A stretch of DNA of 33,690 bases from Nocardia elegans NBRC 108235 (GTDB taxonomy: Bacteria > Actinomycetota > Actinomycetes > Mycobacteriales > Mycobacteriaceae): contig NZ_BDBF01000070.1 of NCBI RefSeq assembly GCF_001612845.1, positions 1 through 33,690 on the forward strand, in the 5' to 3' direction. Position numbers and translations under genes: made by a program. Within the stretch, counting starts at the first letter, position 1; every line of letters starts with the position of its first letter. Under the pieces are notes generated by a model. The model did not search any database and had not been told where the DNA came from. It was given only the letters and a program-made list of their open reading frames with translations. This document shows positions 24,058-32,122 of this stretch, in pieces.

Positions 24058-25026
24058 ATGGTCGAACCGCCGGGTGACGGCTTCACCGGGGTGGTCTGGG
24101 AAGCCAGGCCGACCGAGCGGCTGGCGCGCGAACTGACGACCGGCCCGGGATCGGTGCCGATGGCCGAGGCCGCTTCGGCCTGGGGGCGGCTGGCCGCGAA
24201 CTTCGGCGCCGCCGTGGTGGATTACGACCGGATCGTCGCCGAAATCCGCGGCCACTGGCAGTCCGACCGCAGTGACGAAGTGCTGGAACGCATTGCGCGG
24301 ATGCGGGATTGGCTGCTCGGCGCCGCGACGGCCGCCGGGCGCAACGCCGCCCACGCCGCCGAACAGGCCGCGGCGTACGAGGTGGCCCGGCTGGCGATGC
24401 CGCATATCGCGGAGATCGCGGCGATGGAACAGGCGATGCACACGGTGCAGGCCATCGGGGCCGCGATGGGCGCGCCGCTGGTCGGCGCCGCCGCCGACAT
24501 CAGCGCCGATCAGGACGTGGCCAAGGCCGGCGCGGCCCGGGTGATGCGCACCTATGAGGCCGCCACCGAACCGCTCGCGATGCCGTGGCAGCAGATCGAG
24601 CCGCCGGTGCTGGCCACGGGAGACGCCCTGGCGGGGGAGCAGGCGGCCGCCGCGGTGGCCGCCGAATCGGCACCCGCGATGCCCGCCATTCCCGGGATGC
24701 CCGCCATGCCGAACCTGGCCGCCTTCGATATGCCGCGCACCCTCACCGGCACCCGTGTCCAGACCGTCGCCCAGGTGGCGCGGTCCACCGAATTCACCGC
24801 GCTGCAGGCCGCGCCCGCGCAGACCGGGACGGCCACCGGCCAAGCGGTTCCCGCCGCGGCCGGCCCCGCCGCCGTGCAGTCCGAGGAGGAACGCGTCGCC
24901 CGGGCGGGGGCGGCGGACGCACCCGCCGTCGGCGAATTCGAGATCGACGCCGGATTGGCCGCCGCCCCAGCGGTTCTCGGTGGCGTCGAGACGCCGCCCG
25001 CGTCCGGAACCGCGAGTCCCGCGTAA
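24058..25026 (+). CDS. PPE family-like protein
   Basis: 322 residues from ATG 24058. The N-terminus FTGVVWEARPTERLARELTTGPGSVPMAEAASAWGRLAANFG fits the first PPE helices (PF00823 type), though the literal P-P-E is P-P-G here (positions 4-6). The usual W-x-G turn is WQS at 67-69. Helices to about residue 170 are followed by an Ala/Pro-rich C-terminal region with a MPAIPGMPAMP repeat. It is flanked by its PE partner 15 bases upstream and EspG 8 bases downstream, the standard PE-PPE-EspG set. The product is presumably exported as a PE-PPE dimer held in the cytosol by that EspG. Confidence 0.65.
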   Translation: MVEPPGDGFTGVVWEARPTERLARELTTGPGSVPMAEAASAWGRLAANFGAAVVDYDRIVAEIRGHWQSDRSDEVLERIARMRDWLLGAATAAGRNAAHAAEQAAAYEVARLAMPHIAEIAAMEQAMHTVQAIGAAMGAPLVGAAADISADQDVAKAGAARVMRTYEAATEPLAMPWQQIEPPVLATGDALAGEQAAAAVAAESAPAMPAIPGMPAMPNLAAFDMPRTLTGTRVQTVAQVARSTEFTALQAAPAQTGTATGQAVPAAAGPAAVQSEEERVARAGAADAPAVGEFEIDAGLAAAPAVLGGVETPPASGTASPA

Positions 25027-25034
25027 GGAGTGTT

Positions 25035-25823
25035 ATGGCGACCCTGACCAACGACGCCGTCCTGGCCGTCGCCGAACTGCTCGGCGTGCAGACGTTGCCG
25101 CTGGTGCTGGAGGTCGGACCACGACAGGACTCGATCGACGCCTTCACCGCGGCGCGAGCCGAGGCGCTGCGCGGGCTGCGCGGCGCCGGGCTCGTGGACC
25201 GCTACGACGACGTCGAGCCGGAACTCGGTGCGGCCCTGTCGATTCTGGCCCGGCCCGAGTCCGAACTCGCGGCGCGGATCGTCACCGCGGCCGGGGTGCA
25301 TCGAGTGTCGGTGGTGCGGCGCGGCACCGGGCACGCGGTCGCCGTCCGCACCGGCGACGAGATCGACGTCCGCACCATCTGGGCGGACGACGACGGTGCG
25401 GCGCTGGCCCGTCCCGTGCTGGAGGTACTCGGTCCCGCCGAACCCGCGGCTATCGCGAGCTTCAGCGCCGCCACCGACGAGCTGGCGCAACGACTGGACA
25501 ATGTTACGGCGGCAACGGAATTCGCCGAAGCCCTGTACGGACTGGACGTGGCGGAACGCGCGGCGATCGAATTCGGTATGGCGCTCTCGCAGTGCCACGC
25601 CCACGCCGAGATCGTCGCCTACCTCCACGCCGACGGCATCACCACCCGATCATCCGGCGCCGCGGCGGTGTACGACACCGCCCGGGGCCGGATCGCGGCC
25701 AGCCCGGGCACCGCATCCGACCAGCGGACGTGGACCACCTTCACGCCGGGATCCGATCACCGCGTCGCACAGGCGATTACGGCGCTGATCGGCACCTTAC
25801 CCGGGGGAAGGTGGATGCCCTAG
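25035..25823 (+). CDS. espG: ESX secretion-associated chaperone EspG (second copy)
   Basis: 262 residues; ATG 25035 lies 4 bases after AAGGAG (25025-25030), which overlaps the PPE stop. LTNDAVLAVAELLGVQTLPLVLEV matches the opening of EspG proteins (PF14011), in which a helix is followed by LPLVL and a strand. The central sheet and the C-terminal helix are as in the family. It is soluble. Position right after PE-PPE makes that dimer its likely client. It is clearly diverged from the EspG at 20349, so the two probably serve different substrates of the same secretion system. Confidence 0.75.
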   Translation: MATLTNDAVLAVAELLGVQTLPLVLEVGPRQDSIDAFTAARAEALRGLRGAGLVDRYDDVEPELGAALSILARPESELAARIVTAAGVHRVSVVRRGTGHAVAVRTGDEIDVRTIWADDDGAALARPVLEVLGPAEPAAIASFSAATDELAQRLDNVTAATEFAEALYGLDVAERAAIEFGMALSQCHAHAEIVAYLHADGITTRSSGAAAVYDTARGRIAASPGTASDQRTWTTFTPGSDHRVAQAITALIGTLPGGRWMP

Positions 25824-25901
25824 CTCGCGAAATCCCGTGCCAGTGACCACCTGTAGTACCGACCACCCGCATTACCGGAAAACACAGAGAGGGGCCTGAC
25901 G

Positions 25902-26237
25902 ATGGCCGGACAGCAAATCAGTAACGATGCAGCGAGTACTTCGCAGGCGCAGACCGATATGGCCAACTCGGTCGATCGCATCCGCGCCACCATCGCCCGC
26001 GTGACCGAGGCGGTCGACTCCGCCAAGCGCGGCTGGCAGGGCGACGCGTTCTCGGCGTGCAACAAGGCCGCCCAGGACTGGGACGAGGAAGCGGCCAAGC
26101 TGAACCAGATCCTCAACGAGATGACCGAGGAGGTCGGCCACGGTAACAAGACCTACACCGGCCTGGAGAGCGAGAACGAGAACGAGTTCCGTCAGCTCAT
26201 CTCGCAGACCGGCGGTCTGACCAACCTCGGCGTCTGA
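25902..26237 (+). CDS. esxB: EsxB (CFP-10)-like WXG100 protein
   Basis: 111 residues; ATG 25902 follows GAGAGGGG (25887-25894). Helix-turn-helix with the W-x-G motif WQG at 45-47 and a C-terminal secretion signal YTGLE (Y85, E89), the YxxxE form used by EsxB-type partners. Known: such proteins pair with an ESAT-6-like partner and are recognised by the last ATPase domain of EccC. The partner gene lies 53 bases downstream. The short intergenic region upstream (25824-25901) shows no clear promoter. Confidence 0.85.
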   Translation: MAGQQISNDAASTSQAQTDMANSVDRIRATIARVTEAVDSAKRGWQGDAFSACNKAAQDWDEEAAKLNQILNEMTEEVGHGNKTYTGLESENENEFRQLISQTGGLTNLGV

Positions 26238-26290
26238 GGCGAATCCAGCACAACCGTTCCCCCGCACACGTACGTACGAAAGGTAGCGAC

Positions 26291-26602
26291 ATGCTTTACG
26301 AAAGAACAGTTCTCCAGGAGCTCTCCGACCTGCTGAACGGCTTCCACAAGGACCTGCAGTCCGAGGCGAGCAACCTGCAGGACTGCGCGGCCAAGCTGGC
26401 CCAGGCCTGGGAGGGCAACGCAGGTCTCGAGGCGTTCCAGCAGTCGAAGCAGAAGTGGGACCAGCAGTTCGGCGACATCAACGGCGACAGCGACCCCAGC
26501 ACCGCCATGGGCAAGGTGTCGGCGCTGTCCAAGGCCGTCGCCGCGGCGATGAACAACGCGACCGCCGCCGACAAGGTCGTCGCCAACGGCTTCGGCGGCT
26601 GA
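26291..26602 (+). CDS. esxA: EsxA (ESAT-6)-like WXG100 protein
   Basis: 103 residues starting at ATG 26291, with AAAGG (26279-26283) as a modest ribosome-binding site. Two helices flank the W-x-G turn WEG at 40-42 (KLAQAWEGNAGLEAFQQSKQKWDQQF). It lacks YxxxD/E, as expected for the EsxA-type partner that relies on EsxB for targeting. Known role: exported as a 1:1 heterodimer with EsxB and required for export of other substrates. It is the last gene of the rightward substrate cluster and is followed by a strong hairpin. Confidence 0.85.
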   Translation: MLYERTVLQELSDLLNGFHKDLQSEASNLQDCAAKLAQAWEGNAGLEAFQQSKQKWDQQFGDINGDSDPSTAMGKVSALSKAVAAAMNNATAADKVVANGFGG

Positions 26603-26627
26603 GTCCCGCACCGCAGTCTTCACCACG

Positions 26628-26664
26628 AAGGGCCCGTCCGATGTCCCAGATCGGGCGGGCCTTT
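26628..26664 (+). terminator. Terminator after the EsxB/EsxA-like pair, probably bidirectional
   Basis: AAGGGCCCGTCCGAT (26628-26642) pairs with ATCGGGCGGGCCTTT (26650-26664) over 15 pairs including two G-U, with a 7-base loop. It lies between the convergent esxA and eccE genes. The A-rich left flank and T-rich right end let it act from both sides, though the U-tract is short. Confidence 0.75.
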
Positions 26665-26735
26665 CGCTGTCGTCGCCCGGGTTCGGCGGGCAGCCGCTTC
26701 ACATGCCGGAACCGCCGAGGCGGGCTCGGCCGGCG

Positions 26736-28505
26736 TCAGGCCGGAACGGCGGGGTGTGCGCCGACGTAGCGCAGTTCCTCCGGTGTCGCCACCATGTACA
26801 CGCGGGTCTCCCCGGCCTCGGTGCGCACCGTGACCAGGTTGGCCGTCTCGGGATCCTCGATCAGGGTGACGTCGGGTTCGAATCCGTCCGCTGCCTGCCC
26901 GGGGCGGCGCAGCAGCATCACCGTCGCGTCGGAGTGGTGCCCGCTCGGCGCGATGCCGTCGAAGACCACCATGGTCGCGAACCGATACGAACTGGCCTGC
27001 TGGGAGCCGGCCGACCAGGTGGCGAGCGTGAGCGCCTGCGGCATATCGACGTAACCGACCATCGGCCGCCATTCGTCGTGCCGATTGGTGTGCACCACCA
27101 CACTGGCGCCCAACGCGATCGCGCGCAGGATCACCTGTTTGGCGACCAGCGGGGAGCCGATGACCTCGACCCGGCGCACGTGCCGGCTCACCAGCGGCAG
27201 CGCCACGCCCTGGCCCGAGTTGTCGGCGCCGATGAGCTGTCCGCAGCCGGCGATCGGCATCGGCACCCGATCCAGGGCGTCCGGCGGTCCGAGGTAGCTG
27301 TCCAGCGGCAGCGCCGGCACTCCGGTGCCCAGCGGCAAGCTGAAAAGCATTGCGCGCCACTGCTTTCCGGGCAGCGGAATCAGTCCGGCGGAGCGCACCC
27401 GGCACGGCGCGTCGCGGGTCGCGAAGCGTGCGGTCGCCGTCACGGCGATCGAAGTCTCCGTGGTCGCGGCCGTACTGGGCCCGGCATCCGGCACCCGCTG
27501 CAGCCGCACGGTGATCGTGGAGGTCACCGTCGGCGTCGACCACACCTCGGCGATGCCGCGAGAGCCCAGGGCCTCGGGTGTCATCCGGTAGGTGGTGTGG
27601 TGAAAACCGTTGTGGATCAGACTGTCCGTCGTCTCCTCGAATTCCTCCGGCGTCGCGCCGAGGGTCAGCTGGGCGACCGCCTGATTCATCTCGGTCGCCG
27701 AGAGCGCGACCGCCGACAGACCGCGCGCGGCGAGCCGATTGGCCACCCGCCGCGTGGCCACGACCGCCGAGCGCAAGGTCCCTTCCGCCCCGCCGCCGCG
27801 CCGATCCACGGCGGCGGCGTTGGCCAGCGGATCCAGCCGCAGGACCACCCAAACCGTCCGATGCGCCACGGCCGGCAGCGGGCCGAGGATGCTCTCGTAG
27901 GCGCGCGCCACCGCACCGGTGCCGGCACTGCGTGATCCGGTGCTGATCACATCGATGGCGGCCAGCCGGATGTCGAACTGATCGAGACAGCGCGCGATCT
28001 CGGCGAGCGGCAGCATATCGTCGCCGAGCAGACCGCTCGGGCTGAGCCGGGTGACCGTCCGTGGCTGCGCGTCGATCCGCAACATGGTGATGAGCCGGTC
28101 ACCGTCCCAGCGCATTCCGTAACTTCCGCCTTCGGCCAGTGGAACATTGAATGGCGAATGTTGAACGGCGGTGGAACGATTACGAAACAATTGCCAACGA
28201 AAGGTAATTCCGCGCGCCAGGGATTGCGCGAGAGAAGTGCCGCGAATCGGCGCCAGCGCGACGATCACCACCACCGCGGCGACAACGACCGGAACCCACC
28301 ACAGCGGTGTGAAAACCCGGGCCACGAAGGCGCCCACGGCCGCCGTGACCAGCACCGGAAGCACCAGACGCAGGGGGAGCAGGTGGAAGAGCCAGAATTC
28401 CGTCGAACGCAATTGCGGTGCGTTCGAGCGCGATTCGGAAGCGTCGGATGAATCGTCCTGAGGCGGTGTGACTTTTTCTCCGCGCGCGGTGGAGTTCATG
28501 CGCAC
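26736..28505 (-). CDS. eccE: Type VII secretion membrane protein EccE
   Basis: 589 residues from GTG 28505; ATG 28499 two codons inside is equally possible. Residues 1-35 are polar. Two transmembrane helices (~44-62 and ~68-85; FVARVFTPLWWVPVVVAAVVVIVAL) are followed by the large EccE domain with SYGMRWDGDRLITMLRID. Known: EccE sits at the rim of the hexameric ESX membrane complex with EccB, C and D. Its presence argues for a full ESX-1/2/3/5-type system, since ESX-4-type loci often lack EccE. It points away from eccB, sharing a 111-base divergent region, and converges on the EsxA-like gene. The stretch 28141-28200 is AT-richer than the rest of the gene (28 G/C of 60). Confidence 0.85.
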   Translation of the reverse strand: MRMNSTARGEKVTPPQDDSSDASESRSNAPQLRSTEFWLFHLLPLRLVLPVLVTAAVGAFVARVFTPLWWVPVVVAAVVVIVALAPIRGTSLAQSLARGITFRWQLFRNRSTAVQHSPFNVPLAEGGSYGMRWDGDRLITMLRIDAQPRTVTRLSPSGLLGDDMLPLAEIARCLDQFDIRLAAIDVISTGSRSAGTGAVARAYESILGPLPAVAHRTVWVVLRLDPLANAAAVDRRGGGAEGTLRSAVVATRRVANRLAARGLSAVALSATEMNQAVAQLTLGATPEEFEETTDSLIHNGFHHTTYRMTPEALGSRGIAEVWSTPTVTSTITVRLQRVPDAGPSTAATTETSIAVTATARFATRDAPCRVRSAGLIPLPGKQWRAMLFSLPLGTGVPALPLDSYLGPPDALDRVPMPIAGCGQLIGADNSGQGVALPLVSRHVRRVEVIGSPLVAKQVILRAIALGASVVVHTNRHDEWRPMVGYVDMPQALTLATWSAGSQQASSYRFATMVVFDGIAPSGHHSDATVMLLRRPGQAADGFEPDVTLIEDPETANLVTVRTEAGETRVYMVATPEELRYVGAHPAVPA

Positions 28506-28616
28506 ATAATGGACCGAACTCGTTCGGCTTCGCTAGTCTGTCGAAGCGCGGCCGGACTCGGTTCGCGCCCTCGAATCGGGTCATCGGAATCAGCTAGTGG
28601 GTATCGGGAGGCGGTT
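28506..28616. promoter_or_regulatory. Divergent eccE/eccB control region
   Basis: 111 bases between divergent starts. It holds a near-perfect palindrome, CCGAACTCGTTCGG (28514-28527), and a TAGTCT (28534-28539) that could be a -10 box for eccB. The palindrome would lie next to both promoters and could be an operator; this is inference. Confidence 0.35.
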
Positions 28617-30125
28617 GTGCCGGCGCAGTTGACGACCCGTGCCCAAGTCAACGGTTACCGGTTCCTGCTCAAGCGTTACGAGCACGCGCTCGTGCGGCGC
28701 GACGTCCGGATGCTGCACGACCCCATGCGGACCCAGTTCCGTTCGCTCGTCATCGGCGCCGTACTGGGACTGCTGGGCGTGGCGGGTGCGGCGATCCTGG
28801 CCTTTCTGCACCCGCAGGGCTCCGTGGGTGACTCGAAGATCGTGATGGGCAAGGATTCCGGTGCGCTCTACGTCCTCGTGGACGGAACCTTGCATCCGGT
28901 GCTCAATCTGGCCTCAGCGCGTCTCGTCACCGGGGCCGACGCCTCGCCGGCCTCGGTCAAGGACAGCAAACTGACCCAGCCGCGCGGTCCGCTGCTGGGC
29001 ATTCCCGGCGCGCCCGGTGCCCTGCCCGGATCGGACGATCCCCGGCGGTCCACCTGGACGATGTGCGACAACCTGCTGCCCTCCGCGACGGGTGGTGCGG
29101 CCGCGACGGGCCCGCGCACCACGGTGATCGCCGGGCCGCTGGACAATCCGGCCGGTGGCACCCGCGCGGTGCCGGTGCGCGCGGACCAGGCGCTGCTGGC
29201 CACCCACGGCGGTAAGACCTTCCTCGTCTACGACGGTAAGCGGGCCGAGATGGATCCCGGCGACTCCGTTCTGGTCCGCTCCCTCGGTTTGCGGGATCAG
29301 CGTCCACGGCCGATCGGCGGTGCGCTGCTCGATGCCACCGAACCCGTTCCGCCGCTGGCGGTTCCGGACATCGACCGGCACGGGACGCCGGGTCCGGGCA
29401 AGCTGTCGGATGTGCCGGTCGGCGGTGTGATCCGAGTACACGGCGTGGACGCCGACGAGTTGTACGTGGTCCTCGCCGACGGCGTGCAACGGGTCACGCC
29501 GTTCGCCGCGGGCCTGATCCGCGACGCGAATTCGCAAGGGATGAACGAGATCTCGACCGTGCCGCCGGACCGCATCGTCGGTATCCCGGTTCTGCACCGG
29601 CTGCCGATCGACGATTTCCCGCAGCAGGTTCCGTCCGTGCTCGCGCCCGACGCCGATCCGGTGGTCTGTCTGTCGTGGACCCGTGCCGCCGACGACGCGC
29701 GCGCCACGGTTACCCTGCTCGCCGGCCGCGCGCTGCCCCTGCCCGCGGAGGCGGAGCCGGTCGTCCCGGCGACCGCGGACGGCGCCGGCGATCGGATCGA
29801 CGGCGTCTATCTGCGCCCGGGCACGGGGGAGTTCGTGCGGTCGGTCGGCGCGGAGCCGGGCGCGGTGAGCAACGGCCCGCTGTTCTATGTGGGCGACAAC
29901 GGGATTCGGTACGGCATCCCGGATGCCGACACCGCCAAGGTCCTCGGAATGCCGAAGACTCCGAAGCCGGCGCCGAAGCCGATCGTGGAGGCCTTGTCGG
30001 CGGGCCCGGCGCTGGCCCGGCAGGACGCTCTGATGAGTCACGACAGCCTGCCACAGTGCCCGGACTCGGGCCCGAGCGCTGTTGCCTGCGCCCGGCCGAT
30101 CCCACCGCCGGGCAAGAACAACTGA
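28617..30125 (+). CDS. eccB: Type VII secretion protein EccB
   Basis: 502 residues from GTG 28617, chosen because PAQLTTRAQVNGYRFLLKRYEHALVRRDVRMLHDPMR is the hallmark EccB N-terminus and GGGAGG (28606-28611) precedes it by 5 bases; an upstream ATG at 28513 (one frame) would add non-family sequence. One transmembrane helix (~44-64) anchors a large outer domain with EccB-type repeats. Four cysteines (TMCDN, VVCLSW, QCPDS, VACAR) lie outside the membrane and may form disulfides, as in known EccB structures. Known: EccB shapes the periplasmic part of the ESX complex and holds MycP. It converges with eccA across a short hairpin region. Confidence 0.9.
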   Translation: MPAQLTTRAQVNGYRFLLKRYEHALVRRDVRMLHDPMRTQFRSLVIGAVLGLLGVAGAAILAFLHPQGSVGDSKIVMGKDSGALYVLVDGTLHPVLNLASARLVTGADASPASVKDSKLTQPRGPLLGIPGAPGALPGSDDPRRSTWTMCDNLLPSATGGAAATGPRTTVIAGPLDNPAGGTRAVPVRADQALLATHGGKTFLVYDGKRAEMDPGDSVLVRSLGLRDQRPRPIGGALLDATEPVPPLAVPDIDRHGTPGPGKLSDVPVGGVIRVHGVDADELYVVLADGVQRVTPFAAGLIRDANSQGMNEISTVPPDRIVGIPVLHRLPIDDFPQQVPSVLAPDADPVVCLSWTRAADDARATVTLLAGRALPLPAEAEPVVPATADGAGDRIDGVYLRPGTGEFVRSVGAEPGAVSNGPLFYVGDNGIRYGIPDADTAKVLGMPKTPKPAPKPIVEALSAGPALARQDALMSHDSLPQCPDSGPSAVACARPIPPPGKNN

Positions 30126-30130
30126 TCGCC

Positions 30131-30156
30131 ACCGGCCGCCCGGCAGGGCGACCGGT
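30131..30156. terminator. Hairpin between convergent eccB and eccA
   Basis: ACCGGCCGCCC (30131-30141) and GGGCGACCGGT (30146-30156) pair over 11 positions with one mismatch and a GGCA loop. It is GC-rich with no U-tract, and sits in the 50-base gap where both transcripts end, so it may serve both. Confidence 0.45.
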
Positions 30157-30175
30157 CCGCCGATCGCGGTGCGGC

Positions 30176-31993
30176 TCAGCGCAATCCGCCGAGCACACCT
30201 TCCAGCGCCTTGGCCATATCGGCGCCCTCGATCCGCATGAGCACCGTCTCGTCCACCGCCGACAGGTCGATGGATTCGTCTGTGGCCAGCCGGAATTCGC
30301 GCTCCTCCTCGGCGGCTTCGATCACATTGCGGATGAACCGGCCGTTACCGGCGAGGTCCACCGCCCGCCGCTGCTCACCGCTCTGGTCCACCACCTGGCG
30401 CTCGTAGAGCTCCCGGCACGCGGCCTGGAGCAGTTCCAGCGCATCCTCGGCGACCTCCGAATCTCGTTTGCTCGCGATGAACTGACCGATCCGGCCGAGT
30501 TCCTCGGGAGTGTAGGACTCGAACTTCACACGCTTGGCGAAGCGGGACGCCAGACCGTCGTTGGAGGCCAGGAACCGGTCGATCTCGCCGTCGTAGCCGG
30601 CGATGATGACGATCAGCCGGTCGCGGTCGTTCTCCATCCGGGCCAGCAGGGTGTCCACCGCCTCGCGGCCGAACGCGTCACCGCCGGACAGGCCGGTCTG
30701 AATGAGTGTGTACGCCTCGTCGACGAACAGCACTCCGTCCATCGCGGAATCGATCAATTTATTTGTTTTTATCGCGGTGCTTCCCAAATGTTCACCGACG
30801 AAATCCGAACGCTTTACCTCTACCAGTCGATCGGTTTTCAACAAACCCAACCCACAGTAAATTTTTGCCACCACTCGGGCAATCGTCGTCTTACCGGTTC
30901 CTGGCGGGCCGGTGAACGCAAGGTGTTGTCCGCGTGGCGCGCTGGACATACCTTTCTCGGCTCGAATCTTCGCCAATTGCGCGGTGGCCTGGAGTTTCGC
31001 CACCTGAGTTTTCACCGCGGCCAGGCCGATCTGCTCGTCCAGCTCCGCGCGGGCGACCTCGAGCAGGCGCTTGGCCCGATCGTCGCGCTCCTCGGTCTCG
31101 ACCTGCTCGGCGGTGGGCGCCGAGGCCGGATCCCAGCGGTCGGTGCGCGCGTCGATCAGTTCTTTCGAGGTCACCGTGAGGCGGTACTTGCGGTCGCGCA
31201 TGGCCTGGGTGTTCGCGGCGAAGTCCGGCGCCTCGGAGAACACCTTCTCGAACAGGGCCTGTGCCTCGTCCTCGCGGCCCATCTCGCGCAGGCACAGTCC
31301 GCGGCAGAATCGGGCGGTGGTGGCCGCGGCCGGAATCGGACCGCTCTCGGCGGCCTCCATCCGGCGGATCGCCTCGCCGAACAGGCCGAGCTGCGCACAG
31401 GCCGTGCCGACCATCACGTGCGCGCCCGCGGCCAGGTAGGAGTCCTGCCAGTCCGCCGAACCGGCCAGCACCGTCATCACATCCGGCCAGCGCTGCGTCG
31501 TGTAGTGCAGCAGGCCGCGAACGTACTGGCAGATCCGGTCGTCGAGATCCTGATCGGGCTGCGACAGCAGACCCGCGCGATGCCGGGCCAGCTCGTCGAG
31601 CACCTGCTCGGCCTCGTCGTAATCGCCGGCGGAGATCAGCTGGGTCGCCTGCGCCAGCCAGATCTCGGTGTATCCCGCCAGCGGATAGTCGATGTACTGG
31701 CCCACCACGAACCGGCCCGCCAGCTGCCGCGGCGCCAGGCCGAGCCGGCGCTGCTCGCGGTAGAGGGTGGAGCCGCTGGTCTTGTAGAGGTTGAACACCA
31801 CCTCGGGGGTGATCTCCCCGGCCGCGGCCCGGCCCAGCCAGGCGTCGCACATGCCCGGATCCCATTCGGTGGCGCGCTGGAATGCGAGCTTCGCATATTC
31901 GAGATCGGGCGTGGATTCCTGGCCGTCGATAGCGATGCCCAATGACAATACGCCGGCATCGAAGGCGCGTTGTGCTTGGCGGTTGCCGGTCAT
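30176..31993 (-). CDS. eccA: Type VII secretion AAA+ ATPase EccA
   Basis: 605 residues from ATG 31993. Residues ~1-280 form TPR-like helices (AKLAFQRATEWDPGMCDAWLGRA and further repeats). The C-terminal CbxX/CfqX-type AAA+ domain has Walker A GPPGTGKT at 362-369 and Walker B LFVDEA at 422-427, with a sensor region IVIIAGYDGEIDRF and an arginine-containing GLASRF. Length matches mycobacterial EccA (about 570-620). Known: EccA is a cytosolic hexameric ATPase that binds substrates through its TPR domain and is thought to release EspG from PE-PPE clients. Oddity: the DNA between the two Walker motifs (about 30751-30870) is strikingly AT-rich (51 G/C of 120), while the encoded protein stays family-like. 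Confidence 0.9.
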   Translation of the reverse strand: MTGNRQAQRAFDAGVLSLGIAIDGQESTPDLEYAKLAFQRATEWDPGMCDAWLGRAAAGEITPEVVFNLYKTSGSTLYREQRRLGLAPRQLAGRFVVGQYIDYPLAGYTEIWLAQATQLISAGDYDEAEQVLDELARHRAGLLSQPDQDLDDRICQYVRGLLHYTTQRWPDVMTVLAGSADWQDSYLAAGAHVMVGTACAQLGLFGEAIRRMEAAESGPIPAAATTARFCRGLCLREMGREDEAQALFEKVFSEAPDFAANTQAMRDRKYRLTVTSKELIDARTDRWDPASAPTAEQVETEERDDRAKRLLEVARAELDEQIGLAAVKTQVAKLQATAQLAKIRAEKGMSSAPRGQHLAFTGPPGTGKTTIARVVAKIYCGLGLLKTDRLVEVKRSDFVGEHLGSTAIKTNKLIDSAMDGVLFVDEAYTLIQTGLSGGDAFGREAVDTLLARMENDRDRLIVIIAGYDGEIDRFLASNDGLASRFAKRVKFESYTPEELGRIGQFIASKRDSEVAEDALELLQAACRELYERQVVDQSGEQRRAVDLAGNGRFIRNVIEAAEEEREFRLATDESIDLSAVDETVLMRIEGADMAKALEGVLGGLR

Positions 31994-32122
31994 ACGGACA
32001 GTCCCCTAAACGCGTGAATGTGCTAATTCTCGCTCAGCATACCGGCTGCCGTGACAGCCGATCTCGGTTAAGTTTGGAACGTCGCAATACAGCGACGAAA
32101 ATCGTAGGGAGTTCTGTAATCC
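31994..32122. promoter_or_regulatory. Divergent eccA/eccD control region
   Basis: 129 AT-richer bases between divergent starts. Two inverted repeats are visible: CGGCTG (32043-32048) with CAGCCG (32055-32060), and CGTCGC (32080-32085) with GCGACG (32092-32097), six-base arms and six-base spacers in each case. The second lies just upstream of the eccD ribosome-binding site (GGGAG, 32107-32111) and could be an operator or leader hairpin. Promoter boxes are not clear. Confidence 0.35.

Noticed and set aside
24554..25846. 430-residue plus-strand frame overlapping PPE and EspG
   Set aside because: Arg/Pro-rich shadow in another frame; both overlapped genes have family features and ribosome-binding sites.
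28509..28616. N-terminal extension of EccB from an upstream start
   Set aside because: The extra residues do not resemble EccB, and the GTG at 28617 has both a good ribosome-binding site and the family N-terminus.
29675..31945. 756-residue open frame on the plus strand over eccB's end and eccA
   Set aside because: It is antisense to eccA, whose Walker motifs and TPR region are clear, and it overlaps eccB out of frame.
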